IMG/VR virus record: IMGVR_UViG_3300034418_007243
Span: 45,875 to 109,874 of that record
DNA length: 64,000 nt
Direction: 5' to 3' (one strand)
Source of the DNA: a virus
Below, piece by piece: positions 55,191-62,265 of the stretch. A program made the translations under genes and the position numbers. Below the pieces are notes generated by a model. That model was not told the DNA's origin and ran no database searches. It saw nothing but the letters and a program-made list of their open reading frames with translations. Position 1 is the first letter of the stretch. Each line of letters begins with the position of its first letter.

Positions 55191-55804
55191 TATACTACTT
55201 TTTGACGGAATATTGGTTTATCATCCATTTCTGCTCCTGACTCTACTAGTTCACAATAATCAGCAAGTTTGCTAATAAATGTTCTAGTTCCTGCGGGTTG
55301 TTTTCTAATAAAATACTGAGAACATGTCATGTACTTATCATCAAGTTCATATTCAGATACATATCTCTCAGTTGCTTTTAGAATAAGATCCCAAGAATAG
55401 TCATGATTTTCAAAAAACCATCTGAAACAAGTTTCTAAATTCTTAGTAGCACTTCTTGCTGCTCTACCGCTAGGAAGTTTTTTGTTTGGAAATAAATTTT
55501 TAAACACTAAAATGTTTTCTTTATAATTTTTATTCATTAACTGAGTTGATGTTTTAGTTTTTTGTATTTTAAAAAGCTTTTCAACCTGGTTAATAATTGT
55601 ATGTGATTTGGGTTCTAATAAGTATTTGTTTTCTTTTTCTACAATCCACTTATCTTCTATTAAACTTTTTAGCTCTAATCTAAAATTCATTCTAATAGGT
55701 GTAACAGAATCATTTATACAACAAAGCAAATAGTATTGATTTGGAGTTAGTTCTGCAGTTGTTATCATATCAAACAACTCCATCTGTTTTAATAATTTAC
55801 TCAT
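55190..55804 (-). CDS. Hypothetical protein at the head of the replication operon, possible DNA-binding
   Basis: 204 residues. The N-terminal third resembles a winged-helix reader (LTPNQYYLLCCINDSVTPIRMNFRLELKSLIEDKWIVEKENKYLL). The C-terminal part contains RWFFENHDYSWDLILKATERYVSEYELDDKYMTCSQYFIRKQ...SKLADYCELV, a helical region like those in phage replisome organisers or helicase loaders. It lies upstream of the helicase gene in the same operon and starts 27 bases from the divergent spanin-like gene. Helicase-loading is a plausible but unproven role. Confidence 0.55.
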   Translation of the reverse strand: MSKLLKQMELFDMITTAELTPNQYYLLCCINDSVTPIRMNFRLELKSLIEDKWIVEKENKYLLEPKSHTIINQVEKLFKIQKTKTSTQLMNKNYKENILVFKNLFPNKKLPSGRAARSATKNLETCFRWFFENHDYSWDLILKATERYVSEYELDDKYMTCSQYFIRKQPAGTRTFISKLADYCELVESGAEMDDKPIFRQKVV

Positions 55805-55820
55805 CTTGATAAAAATTTTT

Positions 55821-55828
55821 TATATTTG
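55821..55828 (+). promoter_or_regulatory. Bacteroidota-type -7 box (TATATTTG)
   Basis: TATATTTG, four bases before the ATG at 55832, so transcription would begin at or next to the start codon, almost leaderless. The same octamer precedes the other rightward island gene and the leftward gene at 63123. No clear -33 TTTG at the usual distance. Confidence 0.45.
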
Positions 55829-55831
55829 TTA

Positions 55832-56161
55832 ATGATCAATAAGCAAAATATAATATACATACTTTTAGGTATAATATTAATTATGTTCTTGTATATAATC
55901 TTTAGAAAACCATCTGAGATAACTAAAGTTATAACTAGCACTGAAGATTTAGAGAATATGATTAAAGCTAAAGAAGAGGAAAATCTTTTATTGCTTCAAA
56001 CTATTGATTCTCTAAATAACAACAGAGCCTCTTTATATAAACAAATAGATAGTTTAGATAAAGTGAAAAATAAAATAAAAATAGAATACCGTGAAATATA
56101 CAAGTATATTGATAATGCTACTAATCATCAACTTGACAGCATTATCCGCGCAAACTGGTGA
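55832..56161 (+). CDS. Spanin-like inner-membrane protein (membrane helix plus coiled coil)
   Basis: 109 residues from ATG 55832; a TTG six bases earlier is less likely. An N-terminal helix (IIYILLGIILIMFLYIIF) is followed by a long heptad-rich coiled coil (LENMIKAKEEENLLLLQTIDSLNNNRASLYKQIDSLDKV). This is the layout of an Rz-type i-spanin. The following gene overlaps it by 71 bases in another frame, as i-/o-spanin pairs often do. Role in outer-membrane disruption at lysis is inferred from architecture only. Confidence 0.6.
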   Translation: MINKQNIIYILLGIILIMFLYIIFRKPSEITKVITSTEDLENMIKAKEEENLLLLQTIDSLNNNRASLYKQIDSLDKVKNKIKIEYREIYKYIDNATNHQLDSIIRANW

Positions 56162-56507
56162 TACATTGACTTGCTTTAATAACGCTGAGTTACAGAAAAT
56201 AGCTAACAAAGTTGTTTATGCTAATGAGTGTGACTCTACGCTTGGTGTCTTGAATCAAGAAATAAAGCTAAAAGATACCGTTATAGATAATCTCTCAGAG
56301 ACTATAACTTTCCAAGACTCAATGCTTCTCAATAATGCATACGTTATTAAACAAAGAGATTTAATAATAGATATAAAAAAGACTGATCTTAACAATCTCT
56401 ATAAGAAGTACAAAAAAAAGAATGCAGCTACTAAATGGTTGCAAGCTGGTTGGATTGCTACATCTGTGAGTTTAGTTGCAATATTGATAGCAGTTGCTGT
56501 GAGGTAG
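56091..56507 (+). CDS. Exported coiled-coil protein with C-terminal membrane anchor, overlapping spanin partner candidate
   Basis: 138 residues. A signal peptide (MKYTSILIMLLIINLTALSAQ) with no lipobox, a coiled-coil periplasmic part (LGVLNQEIKLKDTVIDNLSETITFQ...), then a C-terminal membrane helix (IATSVSLVAILIAVAVR). It starts 71 bases before the end of the previous gene, in a different frame. A typical o-spanin is a lipoprotein, and a u-spanin has a lipobox plus a C-terminal helix; this has the helix but no lipobox Cys. It could be a spanin variant or another envelope protein. Convergent with uracil-DNA glycosylase. Confidence 0.55.
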   Translation: MKYTSILIMLLIINLTALSAQTGDTLTCFNNAELQKIANKVVYANECDSTLGVLNQEIKLKDTVIDNLSETITFQDSMLLNNAYVIKQRDLIIDIKKTDLNNLYKKYKKKNAATKWLQAGWIATSVSLVAILIAVAVR

Positions 56508-56546
56508 AGAAGAGAGGATGATAGTAACTACCATACAATCTTCTCT
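56506..56546. terminator. Possible bidirectional hairpin between convergent genes
   Basis: AGAGAAGA (56506-56513) and TCTTCTCT (56539-56546) can pair around a 25-base loop that spans the 20-base gap between two convergent stops. There is no U-tract on either side, so it is a weak terminator candidate. Confidence 0.4.
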
Positions 56547-57244
56547 CCGTTATTCTCTTCTAATACTTTGTTAATATTGTTAAATAAGTCTCCACTATTC
56601 CATTTCTTTTGTTTTGCATAACCTGCAGCAGCAGGGTGAGGCGCAAAGAATTTATAGTTTATACTAGGTATATGTTTAGCCCACACTTTAGCTTTATTAC
56701 CTAAGAATACATATATAAGCCCCGAGTTATAATGCCCTAATATGTCTAAGAGATATACAATAAAAGGTTTCCATAAATCTATGTGTGAACCTATCTTACC
56801 TATACGGCATGTAAGAGCTGTATTAAGCATTAGAATACCTTGATTAGACCATCTTGTTAAATCAGGATCCCACTCCATACCTTCTGGATATACTGTGTCT
56901 TCTATTTCTTTAAGCATGTAACGTAAAGAAGGTTGTGGTTTTTTAGAATAAGAACAACTAAAAGATATGCCGTCTGCAACTCCTGCTTGAGGGTAAGGGT
57001 CTTGACCTATAACAACAACTCTTAGGTCATTGTATGGACATTCAGTAAATGCTTTAAATATATCTTTGATTACTGGTGTGAAGCGATTACCGCTATTCAT
57101 TTCATCCCACAAGTCATCTAGTATATTATAAAACTCTTTACTTAGTATAAAACTTTTTAATTTATCAGCCCATCCTGATGGAATAAGCTGTTCATATAAT
57201 TTTTTTTGTATATCTGTCAGCTTGTCTTTTTTACTTTGTTGCAT
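56528..57244 (-). CDS. ung: Uracil-DNA glycosylase, family 1
   Basis: 238 residues, the usual length. The water-activating motif is VVVIGQDPYPQAGVADGISFS near residue 75 and the C-terminal Leu-loop region is FFAPHPAAAGYAKQK, where HPSP is replaced by HPAA. LNTALTCRIGKIGSH is also a family 1 segment. It excises uracil from DNA, probably to maintain phage or depurinated host-derived nucleotides. Uracil-DNA glycosylase genes are known in crAss-like phages. It stands between two rightward islands, with its start 32 bases from the divergent gene at 57277. Confidence 0.92.
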   Translation of the reverse strand: MQQSKKDKLTDIQKKLYEQLIPSGWADKLKSFILSKEFYNILDDLWDEMNSGNRFTPVIKDIFKAFTECPYNDLRVVVIGQDPYPQAGVADGISFSCSYSKKPQPSLRYMLKEIEDTVYPEGMEWDPDLTRWSNQGILMLNTALTCRIGKIGSHIDLWKPFIVYLLDILGHYNSGLIYVFLGNKAKVWAKHIPSINYKFFAPHPAAAGYAKQKKWNSGDLFNNINKVLEENNGEKIVW

Positions 57245-57252
57245 TTTATAAT

Positions 57253-57260
57253 TATATTTG
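57253..57260 (+). promoter_or_regulatory. Bacteroidota-type -7 box (TATATTTG)
   Basis: TATATTTG ending 16 bases before the ATG at 57277, in the 32-base gap between divergent genes. TTTG at 57235-57238 is only 14 bases upstream, closer than the usual spacing, and overlaps the first codons of the divergent gene. Confidence 0.5.
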
Positions 57261-57276
57261 TTTAAAACTATTAGTT

Positions 57277-57699
57277 ATGGATAATAAGAGAAATGTTAAA
57301 ACTTATTCTATACCTTTAGATGAAACTGTTGATATTACAATATCAGGTAAAGCTTTAAGAGATCTTAAATATGTTTATGAAGCTTATATGCGAACTGCTA
57401 ATGAACAAAAACAAATGGCAGCTATGTTATTTATTAGTGGTGTTTTTGAAGCTAAGATGCATGAATTAGAAAAAAATGAAGCTGAACGTGAGCGTAAAGT
57501 TAAAGAATTAAACGCTGTTTATGGTAAAGATTCTTTTGTTTTTAACGCCTTAACTTTAGCCACTTTCATAGGTGTTATAGAACAAACTTTTGCTGAAAAA
57601 GGTAAAGCTAAAGAAAAAGAAATAGAAGTAAACTTCTCTTCAGAATCAATAGCTAAGTTTTATGATGAACAATTAAAAGAATCTAAAAAGAAAGATTAA
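57277..57699 (+). CDS. Hypothetical protein, lone rightward gene
   Basis: 140 residues, helical and Lys/Glu-rich, with no cysteine and no membrane segment (MLFISGVFEAKMHELEKNEAERERKVKELNAVYG). Own promoter-like box upstream. Its last 17 bases overlap the 3' end of the convergent leftward gene. Unknown function. A regulator or virion-associated role cannot be distinguished. Being driven from its own promoter in the leftward domain, it may have its own timing. Confidence 0.6.
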   Translation: MDNKRNVKTYSIPLDETVDITISGKALRDLKYVYEAYMRTANEQKQMAAMLFISGVFEAKMHELEKNEAERERKVKELNAVYGKDSFVFNALTLATFIGVIEQTFAEKGKAKEKEIEVNFSSESIAKFYDEQLKESKKKD

Positions 57700-58072
57700 C
57701 TAATTTTCCTATATCATTTAGCGTTTCAATAACTAAAGATAATTCTTCCTTAGAACAATCTGCAAATGATTTAGCATATCCTTCTGATGACCACAAATCT
57801 CCACGTACAAGCCCTGATTTTTGCTTTACTGTTAGTTTCATATCTTCAAAGGTATATCCTATCTCAGAAGCTAATTTTCTAATGCATGCGTGTATCTTAG
57901 CTAGCTGAGCTTTTGTACCATCTCCTGCATTAGCTTCTAGAAATATTTCAATTACTTGACCTTCAGATAAAGCATCTACAAATTCTTTATATTGTATCTT
58001 ATCAAAAGCTGTTACATGTGTTAGTTTACCATTAACTTTTTTTAGTTTGATGGTAGTGATGTTATCTTTCAT
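57683..58072 (-). CDS. Hypothetical protein, NinB-like in part
   Basis: 129 residues. KAQLAKIHACIRKLASEIGYTFEDMKLTVKQKSGLV and KSFADCSKEELSLVIETLNDI resemble the C-terminal part of NinB-type phage recombination proteins (K/H-rich helix, SxxxCSKxELS). The similarity is weak and from memory. It overlaps the next gene's stop by 11 bases, and the convergent gene by 17. Confidence 0.45.
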   Translation of the reverse strand: MKDNITTIKLKKVNGKLTHVTAFDKIQYKEFVDALSEGQVIEIFLEANAGDGTKAQLAKIHACIRKLASEIGYTFEDMKLTVKQKSGLVRGDLWSSEGYAKSFADCSKEELSLVIETLNDIGKLVNLSF

Positions 58073-58307
58073 TTATTTGATATCCTTTTCTAATTTTTTT
58101 ATAAACTTGATTCTGCAATAAATGCATAGCATCACTATAATCTAAAGGTATTTTGTTGCCTCTATATTTAGATTTATGTCCATATATTCTACCGTAAGTA
58201 AATATTACATCATATTTCTTTTCTTGATCTTGACTTTCTACTACTTCTGCTTGATACATTTTATATGCTGTACCTTCTGTATTAGTTAAATATACACTGG
58301 GACCCAT
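58062..58307 (-). CDS. Small WGR-like domain protein
   Basis: 81 residues. MYQAEVVESQDQEKKYDVIFTYGRIYG...IPLDYSDAMHLLQNQVYKKIRKGYQ follows the WGR pattern: an opening strand, a xxGRIG-like turn (here YGRIYG), and a closing helix ending in KxxKGY. WGR domains bind nucleic acids in PARP-type proteins. The tryptophan is replaced by Tyr. Stand-alone WGR proteins exist in phages and bacteria with unknown function. It starts four bases after the stop of the upstream gene and overlaps the downstream gene. Confidence 0.5.
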   Translation of the reverse strand: MGPSVYLTNTEGTAYKMYQAEVVESQDQEKKYDVIFTYGRIYGHKSKYRGNKIPLDYSDAMHLLQNQVYKKIRKGYQINER

Positions 58308-58310
58308 AAT

Positions 58311-58658
58311 TTATTGTTTATTGTGGTAAATACATAACAGTTGTGACTTATCATTTTTAACCATCACAACTTCATTCTTCTTATCTACAAACATTTCAAA
58401 ACCTTTTTCAGTTCTGAAGTATGTGTATCTGTTAGTTTCTTTTTCCTTAGATAGAATTGCGTATTTAAAATACATAACAGGATCTGTTTCTGTTTTTACA
58501 TAAACGCTATCTTCTGTAAATTTAAAACTAGTTCTATCAGGATTAGTTTTCTTTACACCTGTAGTTAAATTCTCATAATCATAACTTTCATAGTTATAAG
58601 TTTGAGAAAAACAACTTACAGAGGCTGTTAAAATTGTTATAAATGCTATTGCTTTCAT
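58311..58658 (-). CDS. Small exported hypothetical protein
   Basis: 115 residues. A clear signal peptide (MKAIAFITILTASVSCFSQ) is followed by a beta-rich hydrophilic domain (TYNYESYDYENLTTGVKKTNPDRTSFKF...). The cysteine at the end of the signal (SVSC) could be a lipobox, giving a lipoprotein. Phage-encoded exported proteins of this kind can act in superinfection exclusion or envelope alteration, which is conjecture here. Two bases separate it from the upstream stop. Confidence 0.55.
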   Translation of the reverse strand: MKAIAFITILTASVSCFSQTYNYESYDYENLTTGVKKTNPDRTSFKFTEDSVYVKTETDPVMYFKYAILSKEKETNRYTYFRTEKGFEMFVDKKNEVVMVKNDKSQLLCIYHNKQ

Positions 58659-58660
58659 AA

Positions 58661-59056
58661 TTAAAATGGTTCTGAGCCGGGAGTCAAATCAAATTCAGAT
58701 AACATATCCAACCCGTTGTTTTCTAATTTTTGTATAAGTTCAGTAAATTCTTCTGTTTCAATTGTAATGTTTGGTTCAAATCCAGGAACCCATTCTATAG
58801 TGGTAGTCTTATCTTTTTCATACATAGTTTCTACCATTATACTTTCAAAAAACTTATTCTTTTCTTCTTTATCTGTGACTTTAATGATTTTTCCAAACTG
58901 ATCTCTCTTCCAATAAAAAGTATGTCTAAAGTTACATTCTTTATTAAAGCATATTAGATCAGCTTCATGTTTATCATTCATAAAAGTAACGCTCAACATA
59001 TCTTCATTACATTGACGACATTTGTTTACGCTTTTTACAACTATTAAATCTTTCAT
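58661..59056 (-). CDS. Zinc-ribbon hypothetical protein
   Basis: 131 residues. Two pairs of cysteines (CRQC near residue 13 and CFNKEC near residue 36) define an N-terminal zinc ribbon, with an acidic C-terminal region rich in Glu and Thr. No further domain. It follows the 80-residue gene by 10 bases in the small-gene run. Transcription or recombination accessory roles are typical of such ribbons, but nothing specific can be stated. Confidence 0.6.
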   Translation of the reverse strand: MKDLIVVKSVNKCRQCNEDMLSVTFMNDKHEADLICFNKECNFRHTFYWKRDQFGKIIKVTDKEEKNKFFESIMVETMYEKDKTTTIEWVPGFEPNITIETEEFTELIQKLENNGLDMLSEFDLTPGSEPF

Positions 59057-59066
59057 TGTTTTAGTT

Positions 59067-59309
59067 TTAAAATGGTAAATCTAACATTACTTGAGCTATG
59101 TGATTATCATCTACCTTATACTTGGTCATAAGATCTATCATATCTCCATTACTCATACCTGTAAAGATACTGCATTCATTTAATATAATGTCATCATCTT
59201 CATCTTCTGGATTATTATCAAACACTTGGAAAAAATATCCTGATGCATGATCAAATCCATAGGCTATTGTATAATCTTTTTCTTCTAACTGTTTAGTATA
59301 TCTACTCAT
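59067..59309 (-). CDS. Small acidic hypothetical protein
   Basis: 80 residues from ATG 59309 (MSRYTKQLEEKDYTIAYGFDHASG...). A longer frame to 59354 would overlap the membrane-protein gene and begins in its coding sequence. The FDHASGYFFQVFDNN and acidic PEDEDDDI segments appear in other phage hypotheticals. No function recognised. Five bases separate it from the 51-residue gene upstream. Confidence 0.65.
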   Translation of the reverse strand: MSRYTKQLEEKDYTIAYGFDHASGYFFQVFDNNPEDEDDDIILNECSIFTGMSNGDMIDLMTKYKVDDNHIAQVMLDLPF

Positions 59310-59314
59310 AATTT

Positions 59315-59470
59315 TTAATTTAAACGTCTGCCCCAAAAATATCCAAGAGCACAAGTTAATATGGCAAGCAAAGCAGGTGCATGTTTTGCCATTATACCAA
59401 TCATAATTAATAAGATAATAACTAAAGATAAAGCTGTTAGAATATCTAATAATTTATTTATATCAATCAT
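59315..59470 (-). CDS. Small two-helix membrane protein, 51 residues
   Basis: An ATG at 59470 opens 51 codons (MIDINKLLDILTALSLVIIL...) with two hydrophobic segments (about residues 8-26 and 31-47) and a basic end (GRRLN). The stop is five bases from the next ATG. It is consistent with a small holin or other membrane effector. It has an A-rich leader (AAAAAAAGATAAAT before ATG), and lies first after the 59512-59531 motif. The reading frame and spacing support it as real. Confidence 0.55.
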   Translation of the reverse strand: MIDINKLLDILTALSLVIILLIMIGIMAKHAPALLAILTCALGYFWGRRLN

Positions 59471-59511
59471 ATTTATCTTTTTTTATTATATTTAAATTGA
59501 CAATTTATTTT

Positions 59512-59531
59512 TTATCTAGGGTTTCGGGATA
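59512..59531 (-). promoter_or_regulatory. Intergenic motif copy 2 (TTATCTAGG...GGGATA)
   Basis: On the given strand TTATCTAGGGTTTCGGGATA, matching the motif at 39920-39938 in 16 or more positions with a one-base gap. It again lies between a hairpin and the first gene of a small-gene run. Confidence 0.4.
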
Positions 59532-59560
59532 AGAGCTACTGGTCAGGTAGCTCTTTTTTT
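59531..59560 (+). terminator. Rightward-oriented intrinsic terminator at the end of the 59543-59785 gene
   Basis: AAGAGCTAC (59531-59539) pairs perfectly with GTAGCTCTT (59547-59555), loop TGGTCAG, followed rightward by a seven-T run (59554-59560). It is therefore oriented to stop rightward transcripts, although the local genes are leftward. The leftward gene's stop lies in the loop. Confidence 0.6.
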
Positions 59561-59785
59561 AGCTTCTTTTAACTCATCAAGTAAACCAAGATTATAAGTA
59601 TAATTTCTATCAAATGTTTCTTGATCATGTGTATAACCGAACTGTTCTTCAAAATGATTTATAAGATTTTGTTTAGCCTCAATAGCAGTGTCAAGGTTTT
59701 TAAATAGAGTAGACTCTATATTAGCGGCCATAGCTCTGCCATCAGACCTTCCGTCCATGTAATTTAAATCTTTGGAGTAATGCAT
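59543..59785 (-). CDS. Small hypothetical protein
   Basis: 80 residues, hydrophilic, helical (MHYSKDLNYMDGRSDGRAMAANIESTLFKNLDTA...). No known domain. The final codons (KKRAT) and stop are encoded in the terminator-like hairpin. The stop is within the loop, and the stem is part of the message. Confidence 0.6.
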   Translation of the reverse strand: MHYSKDLNYMDGRSDGRAMAANIESTLFKNLDTAIEAKQNLINHFEEQFGYTHDQETFDRNYTYNLGLLDELKEAKKRAT

Positions 59786-59786
59786 A

Positions 59787-60149
59787 TTAATTTTGTCTAT
59801 AGTAATCTATATCATCATCTGACATATGATTCAGGTCAACTTCTAAATTCTTGTCAATATTCTCATACCCTTCTGGATTAAGTTCAGGGTCTGTTGACAT
59901 GTTTGTTATTAACTGATTCTTTTCTGCAGCTTCTTTTCTTAAATTAGAATGAAACTCTTCTTCAGATTCTGACCTATAATAGATTAAAGCCTCTCCTTTT
60001 GGAGTCCAGCTGTTATCACAATGATTAACTGTTACAACAAGTACAGGTTCTCCATCATTCTCAGTAACGTTACCTATATGTGTACTTATCATTATTCTTT
60101 GATAAACATCTTCAATGTTTGTCTTAATTTTTAAACTTGTTAAAGCCAT
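59787..60149 (-). CDS. Hypothetical protein coupled to the SF2 helicase
   Basis: 120 residues, acidic, mixed structure, no cysteine pattern (MALTSLKIKTNIEDVYQRIMISTHIGNVTENDGEPVLVVTVNHCDNSW...). It overlaps the helicase gene's end by 10 bases and lies one base upstream of the next gene. Unknown. Coupling to the helicase suggests related timing. Confidence 0.55.
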   Translation of the reverse strand: MALTSLKIKTNIEDVYQRIMISTHIGNVTENDGEPVLVVTVNHCDNSWTPKGEALIYYRSESEEEFHSNLRKEAAEKNQLITNMSTDPELNPEGYENIDKNLEVDLNHMSDDDIDYYRQN

Positions 60150-61267
60150 GATTTAGTATTTTGATATATGGGTTCTACCCATTTTATTTTAGATTGATCA
60201 AGGTGTTTTGTAGCATCCTTAACCCATTTTTTATCTATGCTATTTTCATAACAAAGGATGTGTATATCTGCTTTATCATCAGGATTTAATCTAAGCAGTC
60301 TACCAATCTTCTGAGAAGCTTTTCTATTATTCCCGTAAGAATGCAGTATGATGCCGCATTTTAATCCTGGTATAGTTACACCTTCACTAAGTTGTTCAAC
60401 AGCACTTAATTTATTTATTATACCTTCTTTAAAATCATTTAGATTTTCTTTAGATTTTTTGTTTTTAGAATGTACACTGTGTCTACAAATAGCATCAGCT
60501 TGCTGTTGAGTGCTTGCAAATGCTATAGTCTTTTCTTTAGAATGATATAGCAAATGTTTTGCGTACTCTACTTTTAAAGGAAATTTTTGTAACAATTTCA
60601 TCCTTTGTATTGTAGCTATTTGTTTTGCTTTAGGTGTAACAGCTCCATCAACTCTACTGCACCAATAGTTGTAATCACTTATTTCTGATGTATAAAATGT
60701 ACGTGATCCATCTCTGGTTAATTTTGGTATTGTTTTTTCATTACTCAACATTAGCTTATGAACATATATCTGATAATCATTTAAGATTTTATCTTCAACA
60801 GCTTCATCAGTTTCATATTCATAAACAATAGGACAAAACCTGTTACACATTTTACCTTTCTCAGAAGTTTTATATACAGGATAAGTACCAGTAAGACCAA
60901 TGATTTTACCACCTCTACTTTCAAACTCACTAAGCCAAGGTTTATAGTTTTCTTTTAAACTATGACACTCATCTAAATATACAATATCATAATGAAAATC
61001 TTGTTTCAGTAATGATACATAAGTTGTAAAGTTTATATGGTCTAATAAATATTCATAATTCCATTGCTCAGCATCATCTGTCCATGAATCAAATATCTTA
61101 ACTCTAGGGGCTACTACTAAATATCTACATGTATCTGTATAATTTTTAGCCATATGCTTTAAACCAAGCAATGTTTTACCAACTCCCATTGATATTTGAA
61201 CTCCTGCGTTATACTTGTTACCTATTGCGTTTAATGCTTCATTTTGTATTTCATTTTTAGTTTTCAT
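60140..61267 (-). CDS. SF2 helicase (DECH-box, UvsW/SNF2-like)
   Basis: About 375 residues from the ATG at 61267; the frame can be extended to 61288. Motif I is GVQISMGVGKTLLGLK, motif II YLDECHS, motif III GLTGTYP, motif V AVEQLSEGVTIPG and motif VI QKIGRLLRL. All core SF2 motifs are present in a compact chain. It probably unwinds branched DNA or R-loops for replication and recombination, as with UvsW-type phage helicases. The start is preceded by a 22-codon leader frame ending in ATGA overlap, which favours 61267. Confidence 0.85.
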   Translation of the reverse strand: MKTKNEIQNEALNAIGNKYNAGVQISMGVGKTLLGLKHMAKNYTDTCRYLVVAPRVKIFDSWTDDAEQWNYEYLLDHINFTTYVSLLKQDFHYDIVYLDECHSLKENYKPWLSEFESRGGKIIGLTGTYPVYKTSEKGKMCNRFCPIVYEYETDEAVEDKILNDYQIYVHKLMLSNEKTIPKLTRDGSRTFYTSEISDYNYWCSRVDGAVTPKAKQIATIQRMKLLQKFPLKVEYAKHLLYHSKEKTIAFASTQQQADAICRHSVHSKNKKSKENLNDFKEGIINKLSAVEQLSEGVTIPGLKCGIILHSYGNNRKASQKIGRLLRLNPDDKADIHILCYENSIDKKWVKDATKHLDQSKIKWVEPIYQNTKSWL

Positions 61268-61332
61268 AACTCTTTCATTATGTGACATTCTGGTTGCTCA
61301 TCTCCAGGATCACTTATTATTGTAAACTTCAT
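61264..61332 (-). CDS. Possible 22-residue leader peptide before the SF2 helicase
   Basis: ATG at 61332 opens MKFTIISDPGDEQPECHIMKEL and stops TGA at 61264, where ATGA couples it to the helicase ATG at 61267. An AT-rich leader precedes it. Short, so it may be chance; the exact overlap is the only support. Confidence 0.35.
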   Translation of the reverse strand: MKFTIISDPGDEQPECHIMKEL

Positions 61333-61362
61333 TTATTTAAATATTATATATTATAAAGATAA

Positions 61363-61779
61363 TTAATTTATTCTAGATATGCTAAATCCTTTTTCTTTAG
61401 ATTCAATTGGATGTTCTTCTATCCACATATGACACTGTCTACATACAGGTAACCAAGTGCTTTCATCTAAAAAATTCTTACCAACTCTTCCTGCCTTATG
61501 ATGCACATCTGTGGCAAATACAGTACAGACTCTCAATAATTTAGCTTTACAAAGAGTCTTAGAGTTTAAAAAAATTTTTCTCTTTAAGGCATATATAGTT
61601 TCTTCTTTACTTTTTTTAACGGAGCGGGCAGCAATAGGTTTATAAGTTTTTTTACTGGCAGTCTTTGTCATGGCCTGTTGGTTCATTGAACAAAACTTAC
61701 AATACTTCTTGCCTTTTATATTTTTCCAAATATATTTTTCTTGCCCGCACCCGTTACATATTTTAGTTTTTGCTTTCAT
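61363..61779 (-). CDS. HNH-like zinc-finger protein
   Basis: 138 residues. The N-terminal zinc ribbon is CNGCGQEKYI...CKFC. The C-terminal domain is VCTVFATDVHHKAGRVGKNFLDESTWLPVCRQCHMWIEEHPIESKEKGFS, the phage HNH-like module (HHKxGR..., CRxCHxWI). It could be a homing-type nuclease or a phage-replication nicking factor; these proteins are common in phages. Its first codons overlap the end of the 160-residue upstream gene by 17 bases. Confidence 0.7.
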   Translation of the reverse strand: MKAKTKICNGCGQEKYIWKNIKGKKYCKFCSMNQQAMTKTASKKTYKPIAARSVKKSKEETIYALKRKIFLNSKTLCKAKLLRVCTVFATDVHHKAGRVGKNFLDESTWLPVCRQCHMWIEEHPIESKEKGFSISRIN

Positions 61780-62245
61780 TCAAGCTAAAATAATTTTTTG
61801 GTAATATTCCTTCTTGAAATAATTTAAGAATAACATCTGCTTTTTTCAAACCTAACTCTTTAAAAGTTAATGTTGAAATAAAGTTTTTATCTGTGTACTC
61901 ACATTCTTTTATATTTTTGCTTATAGGGCTATTATAAAAGATTTTTTCAAAGAAGTTTGACGTATATTTATTTACGAGTTCTTGCTTCCAAATGTTAATA
62001 ACTTCTTGTGCTCTCTTATGTACTTTCATAATTCTTTTCTTCTTATGCCAGTGCATAGTTTGAAGTTCTTTTTTATCATACATTTTTAATCCAAAGAGAG
62101 CTTTCTTATACAAGAAATTTTGATAAGAAGATAGTTGATCACTATCTATTAACTGATAGTGTTTCTTGTAATAAGAACTAAGTTCTTGGAAGTTGTGGAA
62201 TATGCCATCATATATTATTGACTGTGTGTTTTGACTTGCTTTCAT
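61763..62245 (-). CDS. Hypothetical protein upstream of the HNH-like gene
   Basis: 160 residues, basic, helical, rich in Lys, Tyr and His (LYKKALFGLKMYDKKELQTMHWHKKKRIMKVHKRAQEVINIWKQEL). A nucleic-acid binding role is plausible from composition. No motif recognised. Coupled to the HNH-like gene by a 17-base overlap. A terminator-like hairpin lies just upstream, so it is in the read-through zone. Confidence 0.55.
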   Translation of the reverse strand: MKASQNTQSIIYDGIFHNFQELSSYYKKHYQLIDSDQLSSYQNFLYKKALFGLKMYDKKELQTMHWHKKKRIMKVHKRAQEVINIWKQELVNKYTSNFFEKIFYNSPISKNIKECEYTDKNFISTLTFKELGLKKADVILKLFQEGILPKNYFSLNESKN

Positions 62246-62265
62246 TTTTCTATTTTTATTTGATT

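Noticed and set aside
55826-55831. TTG start for the spanin-like protein
   Set aside because: The ATG at 55832 lies six bases on, and the TTG overlaps the TATATTTG promoter box.
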